Made by a program: the position numbers and the translations under genes. Below the pieces are notes generated by a model. That model worked only from the letters and a program-made list of their open reading frames with translations. It was not told the DNA's origin and did no database searches. A DNA stretch of 64,000 bases, from the NCBI GenBank assembly GCA_031308135.1, contig JAHLJT010008446.1:168130364-168194363 (forward strand), written 5' to 3'. The DNA comes from Acheta domesticus. Its lineage: Eukaryota > Arthropoda > Insecta > Orthoptera > Gryllidae. Shown one piece after another: positions 1 through 9,543 of the stretch. Position 1 is the stretch's first letter. Every line of letters starts with the position of its first letter.

Positions 1-91
1 CTTCTGGTGACCATTCAAGTACTGATTTGGAAGGCCCCTTCCGCGGATGACTTCATATAAACAAACACTTCCTTTCAGCTCTACGGGTGAC

Positions 92-1102
92 AGGCCCGCA
101 ACAGACTACACCGAGGAATGTGTTTCCAGAAATGTGCGACGAGAAATGTGGAAAATCGAAACAAGGGACTCTTATGGACCCCCACACACTTGAAAGAGTT
201 TCCTCGTTCGCCTCTGCGGAGGCGAAAGAGATCCTCGCTCGAGTCGGTCGGTGAGCCAGTTTTCTTGGACACATTTCTACTCCTTCACTTGTTATACGAC
301 ATTTAGGCGTTCGCTGCCGCAGGAAAACACCAAACAGTGCACAGAACTGAGTGAGGTTATAACATTGGCAGTAAAAGATGCGATAAACTACCAGTTTTTT
401 AATTGTTTTCTTGAATTTTCTCTTAAAACGGAAATGAACAAGTAAAAACTTGTATGGAAGATATTCTTATTTGTGTGAAACCTGCTCATAATGAGTAATA
501 TAAAATTAAAATTTGAAGCAAGAAACTTGAAAGGGTATTTTGAAAAAATTGAATTAACTTAATTTATTACTTTTATTAATTGGTATTTATTTGGTATTTA
601 TGAATGAATTTATTAATTGTGAATTTTATGAATTATTTGGTCACTCATTATCTATTCATTATTCAACCAACAAATATAGTAAACCAGAGCGTGGTAGAGA
701 TTACGGAGTTCAAGAAAATTTTCTGATGTACAACTTCTCCCTTATACGTCACTTAACTTTCTGCTTTTTTACATGAAATAAAGATTTATATGCAATGTAG
801 TAGTTTCTAGGTAATTCGAACTCGTTAAACAAATGGTTTACGATTATTGTAACAAAACAAGGATATCACGAGTTAAAATTACATAAGAGCATTTAATAAA
901 ACAAGAAATGGGACTCTCAGATCATCTCAGAGCTAAAACTGCTGCCATCACTCTCGGCTTGTGGGCTTGTGGCACATAAAGGCATTTCGAGGCATCGAAT
1001 AACCTCTTTGTAGTGTGTGGAGGCAGCCTCGCCGGCCTCTTTCCACATTTCTCGTCGCACATTTCTGGAAACACATTCCTCGGTGTAGTTTGTTGCGGGC
1101 CT
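92..1102. mobile_element. 1-kb non-autonomous DNA transposon with ~62-bp terminal inverted repeats
   Basis: The left end (92-155) starts AGGCCCGCAACAGACTACAC and the right end (1039-1102) is its reverse complement over about 62 bases with a single mismatch. The outer boundaries are supported by the dispersed repeat at 21.1 kb, whose uninterrupted sequence matches the bases just left of 92 and right of 1102. The interior has no recognisable transposase, only short open frames, so this looks like a non-autonomous element. No clear target-site duplication is visible, and the superfamily is therefore left open. Near-identical termini suggest a fairly recent insertion. Confidence 0.75.
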
Positions 1103-1738
1103 TATTCTGCATCTGTGCCTTGTCTTTCCGTCGAGCCTCACGTCGTCGTCTCACGTCGCGCGCGCCTCGACTTCAAAACAAACATCAAATACACAGTAGT
1201 AACGCATAAGAAGACCTTCGAGTTGTGATAAAAAATAATTCCATCATTTTATCCAAAACTTTGTCGCTGGAAGTTTTTAATTGGACTTCAAGAACGAAAA
1301 TTTCCCAGCAACGATATAGTTTCAAGTACAAATTAAAAATTCAAACATTTTCGTTGATAATTCATTTTTTTAAAGAGACATTTTAACACACTGATAAAAA
1401 TGAAAGCATCTCACCGAGCTGAAGTGACTGAAACATTGTATCGATTTTTTCCAAAATAATTCCATTAATTTTTGGATATGTTTAACGGTCTGAATAAAAA
1501 GGTGTTTAAAATGTCAGTTCCGCAGAATTCCATCGTTTTTATTGTTTTATTTAAAAAGTAAATGAATGATACATTTTTCATGATTACCATCGTGTTCCTC
1601 GTTATTTTCTCTGCAAGATTATGAGTTTTCTTCTCTTGCAACAACACGATTTGGCAATAGCGCACGAGGTTCTTTCGTAAGAATAACATTGTCCATTAGA
1701 ACCCATTGTTCCTTCACAACGTGAAAATGAATATAGAT
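1103..1738 (+). repeat. Dispersed repeat A, copy 1
   Basis: From the CGTCGTC-rich stretch near 1140 through the block ending near 1738, the sequence matches 21141-21815 in the same order and orientation, including the phrases ggaagtttttaattggactt and tcagttccgcaga. A short piece at about 50-91 is the continuation on the other side of the 92-1102 insertion. No protein is encoded by the parts compared. Confidence 0.8.
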
Positions 1739-1739
1739 A

Positions 1740-1950
1740 CGTGTTTATGATGTATATATTCTTTGTACTGTAGACTGTTTGGTTTAACAGGAAAGCTTTC
1801 AGTTTATTTTTGAATGTGTGTATTGAGTTTAAGATTTTAAATTCACTAGTGAGTTTGTTACATAGTGTAATGCCATGTATAAGAGTACTTTGTTGAAAGA
1901 GTGAAGGTTCATTGATTCACGGAATATTTCTTACACCGTAATTAATTATA
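1740..1950 (-). pseudogene. Non-LTR retrotransposon reverse transcriptase, C-terminal tail
   Basis: Read on the minus strand, the frame contains HGITLCNKLTSEFKILNS followed by FKNKLKAFLLNQTVYS. This resembles the extreme C-terminus of jockey/CR1-type polymerases, where a segment of the form G-h-x-L-y-N-x-L-P is followed by F-K-x-x-L-K-x-F-L-L. Stops occur upstream and no catalytic domain remains. It is a short dead fragment; the exact clade cannot be told from this piece. Confidence 0.5.
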
Positions 1951-1982
1951 CAAAGAGAATTGGATATTCTTCCTTTTTCTTA

Positions 1983-2215
1983 TACTTCGTTTTTTTCTTT
2001 CTTGGCGCACAGGGGTGTGTCATCAAAATGGAATATTTCATGGTATTTCGCGTCGTTCTCTGTTGTGCCGCCAGGAATCACATGATCGCCAGCACTGCTC
2101 GATACAGTCACGATCATGCGACTCCTAGCGGCACAACCGAGAAGGACGCGAAATACCGTGAGATACTCCATTTTATTGACATACCCCCGTACGCCAAGAA
2201 AGAAAAACCGAAGTA
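1983..2215. mobile_element. Foldback MITE, copy 1 (233 bp)
   Basis: The two halves are inverted copies of each other along almost the whole length. The tips read TACTTCG and CGAAGTA, each flanked by TA (1981-1982 and 2216-2217), the target duplication expected of the Tc1/mariner group. The central part (gcactgctcgatacagtcac) is shared with the elements at 14976-15228 and 18547-18775. It has no coding capacity. Confidence 0.8.
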
Positions 2216-5200
2216 TACGACGTAAGACATACCTTCTGCTCATTTCTTACACCATGTAAGATGTTTCTTACACCATGCTTTTTATCGTCCCAAATCTGAT
2301 GAATCGACTCATTTCCGCGAGAACATGGCGAACGACAACACCGTGACAACCACGATGTAAGTTATGATAATACACCGTGTTGACAACGCCATGGCAAGAG
2401 TATTGTGGACAGTAGGGAGATTTTGCCACCTCGAACGGTAAAGCACTCGAAAGCGGCATCGATATCAATAGCGGGTCAAATCGAGAAAGAGCTTTTGTAA
2501 AATTTTGTCGGAACGTGTAATTCGCAGTAGAAGAAGTTCCAAATTGCGGCAACAGAGTGCTGCTCCCCTACACAGAGAACTCGTGATCAGCTGTTCTGTT
2601 CTGTGCTGCTGTATTGGGACTTTTGTAAATTTTCATTACTTGTATACATAACATTTGATACTAAATGAAATTAGTATTAAAATTTGTACCCAGATCTCAC
2701 ATATTTACATATTAATACTAGTATTCCTATATAAAATATGTGAAACAAATGAAGTACGTAGAACATATGTCGATTTAAACGAAATGTATTATACAAGAAA
2801 AGGAACAAGAGCAGAACGAAAATGAGAAATACAAATATTTTTCTTCCCTAGTTCATTTTGTTAACTATGGTATTCACTTTTTCCGTAATATTTTAGAATC
2901 ATTTATATTTTCGTTCAATTTTGCGCATGCGTCCAACGCATGCGTCTAGCGCACGTAGCGCATGCGTTTGGGGCACGCGTCCTTTCGTCAAAACGATGGA
3001 CGCATGCAATAGCGCAAGTTTCCCTGTGCTGACGGGAATCTCGTTCGTCTTTCTCGTGCGCTTTCTCCAAAGAATATGTATTTCATAGCAAAGTCATCCG
3101 TTATACCGAGCCGTAAGAGTTCTTTGGTAGAATTCTGAGTTTTTTGTGCTGTCCGTCTCTGTTTTATTGCGAATTTGTTGCAGATTATTCTTTTATTATA
3201 TATTTACGGTAATATCAATTTTCAATATATATATTTATTAAGCTATATAGTGGAAACTAGTAGAAATGAACATGTGATTATTTCCATTTTTAGTTCGGTG
3301 AGTTCCAGTGACAGGAGAAGAATATTCAGTTCTCCCTAATTCTTATTTTATTTTTTCGCTAATGCCAATTTTCGAAATTTATTTATTAAGTTATATAGCT
3401 GAAAAAATAACATGCAATAGTTTTCATTCAAGGTTATGTATTTTCAGAATGTCTCTTGCAAACAAAGAACTCACTTTTCAGTTCATTCAAGATTATAGGG
3501 GAAAATGAAATTTTCTCTTTTTCTCTTCTTTTGACTGATTATAAAATAAGCTTCCGAAATTGCCGTGCAAATAGCTGGATCGATTGTACAGAATAGAACA
3601 ACCGCCGCTCAGTGTTGCACTGTGTGGACAAGGTAGGGCATATGCGCTGTGTTGAACGTTCGTCTTTCAACTTTGCGCTGCAATTTTATTCCAATATTTA
3701 TTATTGAAGAGAAAATCGCAGCAATTCCTCGAGACTTACTTCAAAGGGCAAATCAGAATGTGTTTCGGGGGTGCCAAGAATGCATTCGAGCCGAATGACA
3801 CCACTTTCTTCTTTAAGGTACGTTAAGCGGTGCAGCGATAGTTCTCGGATAGCACGGGAGTTGAGTCAGTGGTTTGCCGGGCGAATGAGCCCTCGACTGC
3901 CAGGGCGACGCGGTCGGAATCTTCGGCGAACGATAAAAAAAAAAACACTCCGTACTTTGCCTATTTCTTGTGAAGTCTTTACTACGTATCCTATGAATTA
4001 CAACTGACGATGATTTCGGACAATTGAAAGCTGTTAGGCTAGAAGTAGCACTAATTAAATTTTAATGAAATCAGTTCACAAACACGAAAAGACAATGCCA
4101 TGGAAAAAGAGCACACTCTCGGTCGTGAACAATTTCCACATAAAACAACCGAATGATCGATTACCATGCGATATAAGTCGCTCGCTAAATTCGGCGAAAT
4201 AACGGGGCCTAGCGCGGCCCGCTAACACTTCGAGGTCGATTTCCAGTTGGCGCATGCGCAGAGACTCAAACATGCATTTGATAGCTGCCCGTTAAGGCTT
4301 GTAAAAACTCTCTGTAGAGATGTCTAGAACACGTGACTTTTTGTAGTTCGGAGGGCAGCACCGTCACCGCTGGGTGGCAAGCGGCAGCCTGCTACAAGCC
4401 GTGAACTTATGGACAAAACATGGCAGAAGTGTCGATTTTCTTTTAAAACGTCGCGATCGTTCTTCGTTGGAGGTTTTCCTCTGCCTATAATGGTTTAAAA
4501 ACATTTTTGTTTTTTTAGACACACTTCCTCGCTGTGAGATATTTTTCTGTCTCTAAAATAAAGTAATATTTTCACGATAACCAAGTTGTGTGCGGTATTG
4601 GACTGGCGCAAAAGGGGCGGGGCAGTGTAAGCTTGTTTTATATTCCCAACAGTTCCTAGAAATCAGGGGAGTAAAACTATAACATCCTTAGACCAAAAGT
4701 GGATTTCTGTTTGAAGTGAGAAAAGTTAGATGGTTATTTCCAGTTTAAAAACAAATCGAGCATAAAAATTTGATTTCATCACAGGAAACTGCAAAACAAT
4801 TTTAAAAACATGTAAAAAAGCGTAATATTTATTGATATTGTTAAATAACCTTATATTTATTATAATTAATACTTTGAAAAATGAATACGTTAAATGAAAT
4901 TAAATTCTGGTTAACTTAGTGTTGAATGTTTCCTCCATTCCGTGAGAAATTATAAATATTTTGGGGAGTGTTTATCAATTTTCGGGAGTTCTTCCGAATG
5001 ATTATTAAAGTTTAATGTAAGTAATATTTCTCTCAATGATAATAATTAAAGCAATTTTCTAAAATAAATATTTATAAAGCCCACAATTTAAAACAAAATA
5101 CGGAAGAAGTCTCTTCTACTCGAATAACAAAGTGACCCGAAATTCGTTGGCACTTTTCATATCCGATGAAAGGGCAGGTGGATCCAAATGTTTCATACAT

Positions 5201-5400
5201 TTCATTTTATTAGAAATTAACACCTTAGCATTATCGCTTAGGTCGTGACAATATGTACTTTAAACGATTTGAAAACAACAACGATTTGAAACAAAATGAA
5301 AAGATAGTGACTTGATGTATGTCTGACAAAATAATGCTTCTTTAAATTAAATGTATGATAAAGCTCCAAGGATAAAGAGGTATCAACCACAATAGTAGAC
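2216..5400. other. AT-rich intergenic or intronic sequence, no supported gene
   Basis: No coding region could be supported. At 2930-3012 lies a cluster of GCATGCGT motifs with an inverted pair (gcatgcgtcca near 2933, tggacgcatgc near 2997). At 3195-3290 and 3345-3440 there is an imperfect direct duplication. A short frame at about 3450-3507 (MSLANKELTFQFIQDYRGK then stop) weakly resembles the start of a MADF domain, but it is too short to annotate. Confidence 0.5.
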
Positions 5401-5427
5401 TAAAATGTTTTAATGTGTAGAGAATTT

Positions 5428-5472
5428 AGCCATACACGTGTTTCGGGAGTGTTTTTCCCATCATCAGCGGCT
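5428..5472 (-). ncRNA. Candidate type I hammerhead ribozyme of the Penelope-like element
   Basis: On the minus strand: stem I 5' side AGCCG (5472-5468), core CTGATGA (5467-5461), stem II GGGA/TCCC around a short loop, core GAAA (5444-5441), palindromic stem III ACACGTGT, then A17 and stem I 3' side TGGCT (5432-5428). Stem I forms five pairs including one G-U. A very short stem III is usual for hammerheads in Penelope-like terminal repeats. Oddity: one unpaired T follows the core CTGATGA before stem II. Cleavage would be expected after 5433 (minus strand). Folding was done by eye. Confidence 0.65.
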
Positions 5473-5703
5473 CTATAATATTGAAAATTCAGTTCACAAG
5501 TTAGCACATGAAACATTACATAAGTACATAAATTGATTCAGCCTAAATATTATTTAATTATAGTACTTACCCAAGTAACACAGATCAAACACACATTAAG
5601 TATATGTCAGCACAGTGCTCGTCCTGGAATGCCGCCATTTTGTGCATCGTACGACGTACGGGGACAGACTGAAGGAAAGGGAGGGAGGAAATGCAATAGG
5701 AAG

Positions 5704-6021
5704 CTAGTCAATTAATAAATTTATGATGGGGTTGGATTTAAATTGAGATTGTTCATTGAGGCATATTATGTTTGGATTTTTGAATAATTTTAAAATTTCA
5801 AAATTTTCCAAAATATTTAATTTACTCCCTTTGTTTTCAAAGTGTAGAATTTTAAAGTTGTTATCCGGGTCGAAAGAGTGGTTGTTTTGAATAAGATGGT
5901 TGGCGAATGTGGAGTCATTTTGTTTCAGTCTCCAAGATCTTAAATGTTCTTTTAATCTACAGGAAAACATCCTAGCTGTTTGTCCTTTATATGCAGGATT
6001 ACAACTATTGCATTCAAACAA
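5704..6021 (-). pseudogene. Penelope-like GIY-YIG endonuclease domain
   Basis: About 105 residues, containing ECNSCNPAYKGQTARMFSCR followed by LKEHLRSWR and an S-x-F-A-N-H-L segment. GIY-YIG domains of Penelope-like elements have the order C-x2-C, Y-x-G-Q-T-x-R, F-x-x-R-x-x-E-H, then a helix with A-x-H. All of these are visible, although the usual AYIGQT is AYKGQT here. The domain would nick DNA to prime reverse transcription. It is separated from the reverse transcriptase piece upstream by a frame change, so it is not functional. Confidence 0.8.
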
Positions 6022-6071
6022 ATAAACTCCACTTTTTTCATAAAGAGTACAGGCGATTTGTTGCTGGGAAA

Positions 6072-6850
6072 TTATGTATAAAGGGTGTTGGAGGTTTTAT
6101 AAGATACTTTTATGTCATGTTTGATAAATATTTTTCCTATCTTTTGGGATAAAGGCCCAATATATGGGATACTTATGAACAATTTCTTTTTAGAGGAGAG
6201 ATTTTGTGGGAAGGCTTTTCTAGTTATTAATTTGATTTCTTTTTCTTTAATGAATTTCTTAATGGTGGAAGGGTTGTATCCATTATTTTGACCAATTTGT
6301 AAAATAGTGTTAACCTCTTCATGAAAATCTGATTGTGACATGGGGACGTTGAATAGCATATGGATCCATGAATGGAATACTGCAAATTTATGTTGATAGC
6401 AATGGTTTGAATTAAAGAGAATGATCAAATCTGTTTGGGTATATTTTCTAAAAATTTTTAAATTATGTTTATTGTTCTGTATGGCAATGGTTAAGTCAAG
6501 AAAGTTTAGGGTATGGTTCTGTTCTAATTTCATTTTAAATTAGGGTGAAAAGAATTTCAGAAGTCATGAAATTGGTTCAATTGTTTATCGTACCAGTCCA
6601 AAGGCAAATAATATTATCGACATATCTCAAATAATACATAATATTCTTAAGCAAAGGATTACTACTATTAAATAACTAAAACAAACAACTTCATGAAAGA
6701 AGAAGAATAAACTTTACTATTAAATAAGTTATTTTCAAATTGGTCCACAAAGATTTCAGCAAGTAAAGGAGACATGTTAGAGCCCATAGGCAGTCCTTCT
6801 GCTTGTTTATAAATTGTGTTATTAAATTTGAAATAGTTATAGTTAGCTAA
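6072..6850 (-). pseudogene. Penelope-like reverse transcriptase, core and C-terminal part
   Basis: The minus strand at 6850-6560 reads YKQAEGLPMGSNMSPLLAEI and then, after stops, LRYVDNIICLW. QGLPMGS-x-x-SPL and YVDD are the conserved reverse transcriptase motifs of this class; the second aspartate of YVDD is N here. From 6533 down to 6072, a 153-residue frame holds LNFLDLTI and RKYTQTDLIILFNSNHCYQH, matching the usual connection to the C-terminal region. Frameshifts separate the pieces. Confidence 0.82.
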
Positions 6851-6859
6851 TTAAATAGT

Positions 6860-7215
6860 TAGCAATTAGTACTGAAGATGCCTTACGCAAGATTAATGAT
6901 AACAATATTCTCAATTCTGTAGTTATCGATTGTTCCAAAATTCTTTCTGATGAAATCAATAAAGCTATGACTCTACCAAACTTCACAATAATTCTATACT
7001 TAAATTAACAGAGAAAGTGGAATACAATAATTTAATTATTAATAAAGCTGATAAAGGCAAAACTGTAGTCATATTAAATCATTTAGATTATATCAACAAA
7101 CTTCAAACCTTCATACATGAAAATAAGTTCATTATTCTAGATAAAGAACCTACTTCTTCTTTCAATGTTAATGTTAGGAATGCCATAATGTCTAGTACTT
7201 TAATAACTAAACAAA
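6860..7215 (+). pseudogene. Penelope-like N-terminal segment, inverted
   Basis: The plus strand encodes LIINKADKGKTVVILNHLDY followed by I-N-K-L-Q-T-F-I. This is the N-terminal finger region of Penelope-like reverse transcriptases (I-x-x-A-D-K-G-x-x-V-V-I). It lies in the opposite orientation to the rest of the element. The homology ends near 7215, where minus-strand coding begins. An inverted 5' part next to a direct 3' part fits twin-priming-like integration, which is an inference. Confidence 0.75.
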
Positions 7216-7400
7216 AGAAAAAAGTTGTTGAGTTTGAACTTGGCATTAAAATTAGTAATGGGATTGAAAATAGGAATGATAAATTTACTCAGAGGTGAAA
7301 TACAAGAATTACCAAAGCTAATTACAGGTCTAGTTGTTAGGTTTTCTTTATGAAGTTTAACGAGACCATATAATCTGGGGTATTGAGGGTTCATAAACAT
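7216..7400 (-). pseudogene. Penelope-like reverse transcriptase, motif 1-2 fragment
   Basis: The minus-strand frame reads NPQYPRLYGLVKLHKENL and then RPVISFGNSCISPLSKFI. P-R-h-Y-G-L-P-K-h-H-K followed by R-P-I-v-S is the conserved early block of these polymerases. It faces the inverted N-terminal segment at about 7215 and may be part of a second overlapping copy. Confidence 0.75.
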
Positions 7401-7680
7401 TAAGGATTTTTTTCTTAATTCTTTCTCAATAAAAGTAATAATGGCTCATGTACTTCATGTAGTTTACTGGTTGAAAGTTAGAAAAAGTTGACTTAAGTTC
7501 ACGACCTAGCAAAATATAAATGTGTGCCCTCATACTTTAATAATAAGAGCACAATTAAACCCAATGATTTTCAAAATTTTCCAATTTATATCATTTCAAA
7601 CCCAGTAGAATTGGCATAATTTATAAAATGGAAAGCAATGATCTATAATAAAAATATAATAGGAAAGAGGAAATCAATCA

Positions 7681-8075
7681 ATTTACAGACACGTAATGAA
7701 AAACAGTTGACAGTTGTCCTTTGCTGCTTACATCAACGGTTTCTTCCAGTATGACGGAGACAAAAGAGGCTTTAGAAATTGCATTTTTAATTTCATGTGA
7801 CATTACCGTGCTCACACATGAAATCCAATGACTGTGAATTTCTGGCGAGATTGCACGAAACACTGGAATTTTCATCCTTGTCAGTTTTATCACATTTTAT
7901 TATTTCACTTATATATTCCATGAATTTTTCTCTATTTGATGATCCCCTATTTTCATTATGGCTAGAAAATACAAGCCCTTGTCTCCCAAAAAAGCATACA
8001 ACTGGAATGAAGTGTGACAGAATTTCCCTATTTTCTCTTATATCACAGTTGTATTGCTCAACATAGCATGTGTTG
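7681..8075 (-). pseudogene. hAT transposase fragment (DUF4371/ZMYM1-like)
   Basis: The minus strand contains REILSHFIPVVCFFGRQGL, an N-R-E-K-F-M-E-Y segment and, in a shifted frame, KASFVSVILEETVDVSS followed by KGQLSTVFHYV. In hAT transposases of the DUF4371 group the order N-R-x-x-L-x-x-L-I-x-V-V-x-F-L-G-x-Q-x-L-A-F, then A-P-F-V-s-h-h-x-D-E-T-x-D, then Q-L-S-h-V-h-R is typical. The aspartate normally found in VDET is E here. At least one frameshift is present. Confidence 0.72.
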
Positions 8076-8169
8076 GCTGTTTAAATAAAATTCTATCCTC
8101 TCATATTTTTTTCCAATATTTTTAACTGTTTTCCACGTGCTATAATTTGTCTACGGCACAAAAATAAGA

Positions 8170-8690
8170 CTCCATAATTATGTAGGCACTTTGGATCGCG
8201 TGGTGCTCGCCATTCCAAGGCACAGATGTGGATTGTACAGTCACATACCCTTGTGCATTCAACCAGCACAATCCCTAACCTAAATTGGCTACAAATATAT
8301 AGTTGCTAAATGCATTAAAATAAGGTAAAAAAACTTAAATAAAACGACAATGTTCATTAATTAACCTCGTTCTCTTACAAACACAAGAGAACAATCAGAG
8401 GCGTACCTAGGCATTCAGGCGCCCATGGCAAGCATAGAAATGGCGCCCCTGTCAAGATATTTCAAATTAGTGTTATTGTTGTTCGTTTTAGCGGGTATAC
8501 TCTAAATAGCACCCCTTGTGAGTGGCTCCCATGGCACATGCTATGTCTGACATACCGTAGATACGCATCTGAGAACAATGAAGTTTCGTAAAACGACAGC
8601 TTTTTCGTAGGCACCACGGTAGGCACCCTGGATGTAATGGGTCACTGTGCATCTGATTCACAGCGTAAGCTAGGCGGCATTTCAGACTTG
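8170..8690 (+). repeat. Dispersed repeat D, copy 1 (interrupted by a hAT MITE)
   Basis: This stretch matches the reverse complement of about 60300-60610, including caaatatatagttg, taaatgcattaaaataag and catctgattcacagcg. It is split at 8396-8571 by a MITE that is absent from the 60.4-kb copy, so the latter serves as a paralogous empty site. No protein is evident in it. Confidence 0.75.
8396..8571 (+). mobile_element. hAT MITE, copy 1 (176 bp) with 8-bp target duplication
   Basis: The element begins CAGAGGCGTACCTAGG and ends TACGCATCTG. It is flanked on both sides by the same 8 bases, AGAACAAT (8388-8395 and 8572-8579). An 8-bp duplication and CAG-type termini are diagnostic of the hAT superfamily. 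A copy of exactly the same length lies inverted at 54818-54993. It has no coding capacity. Confidence 0.92.
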
Positions 8691-8797
8691 TTCATCCTTG
8701 TGAAGAATCGAACTCTCAACGGCGCAACATTTGAAATATAATAAAATATTTTGAAGTCGAAAAAGAAAATAACAAATGGACAATTTACAATCATTTT

Positions 8798-9240
8798 AGG
8801 CTGATTTTAAGGACAGGGTTCGGTTCACTAAAACAACGGCGCACGGTTCACTTGCGCATGGTTCACTCGCGCGGACCACGAGAACGGATCACTCAGGAAG
8901 CGGGAAGATGCCTTTGTGCTTGTATTGTGCATTGTGCGGTGTGGTGCGAATGTGTAATGGAGAATTACAACGGTTAAATGCATAAAATGCGTTGCATGCA
9001 TAAAATGCGTTGGTAATTATGCGTTGGACAGACTCAAGGATGTTTTATGTTAACGCGAGGGCCGAAGGCCCGAGCCTCGTCCTCAACTTGGATACGGGTA
9101 GCGAAGCGTCACGATTCCACACGAAAGTGCGTTGGCCACGTGGCCGTGTGGCCGGGCAAACTGGCGGCGCCGCGAGTGACTCGTTCGGAACCGAATCGTG
9201 CGCGTCAACAGGAGTCGAACCCTGTCCTTGAAATTTACCT
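8798..9240. mobile_element. MITE-like element, 443 bp, with inverted ends
   Basis: The ends are imperfect inverted repeats of about 25 bases that share AAGGACAGGGTTCG. The same six bases CATTTT flank both sides (8792-8797 and 9241-9246). The interior is GC-richer than its surroundings and carries overlapping short frames with no recognisable domain. The superfamily is not identified. Confidence 0.55.
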
Positions 9241-9543
9241 CATTTTAAAATAAAATAGTTGTTATTGTCAGGATATGTAACACATAATCCACATCCATGA
9301 ACGCTACCCCCCTGGCTGTGGGCGTAAGCTATTCTTAGCGAATTAGTAGGTTTTTGGCTGTATTACGCGGTTGCCGAGGTTTGTGTTTCATATCACATTT
9401 GTTATTTTTAACAATGTATTTGTTCGGTTTGTTTACATTTTGGCTGAGCATCTTGTTCACAAATTTAATTTAAAGAAGAACTATTCATTCAGACATACAT
9501 CAAATAATTCTCCCTTTTACTGGCACTTGCTTTAAATAATATA

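Larger units (their letters stand above)
5400..7400 (-). mobile_element. Rearranged Penelope-like element
   Basis: Going down the minus strand one meets reverse transcriptase motifs (7400-7216), an inverted plus-strand segment holding the N-terminal part (about 6860-7215), the reverse transcriptase core and C-terminus (about 6850-6072), a GIY-YIG endonuclease domain (6021-5704) and a candidate hammerhead ribozyme (5428-5472). This protein order is characteristic of endonuclease-bearing Penelope-like elements, whose terminal repeats often carry hammerheads. Stops and frameshifts show that it is inactive. Confidence 0.85.

Noticed and set aside
3450..3507. MADF-like start (MSLANKELTFQFIQDYRGK)
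   Set aside because: Only 19 codons, ends in a stop without a splice donor, and the similarity is short.
9205..9230. tRNA-like B box (ggttcgactcc on the minus strand)
   Set aside because: The T-arm does not fold with standard geometry, and no A box or acceptor stem lies upstream. The sequence belongs to the inverted ends of the 8798-9240 element.
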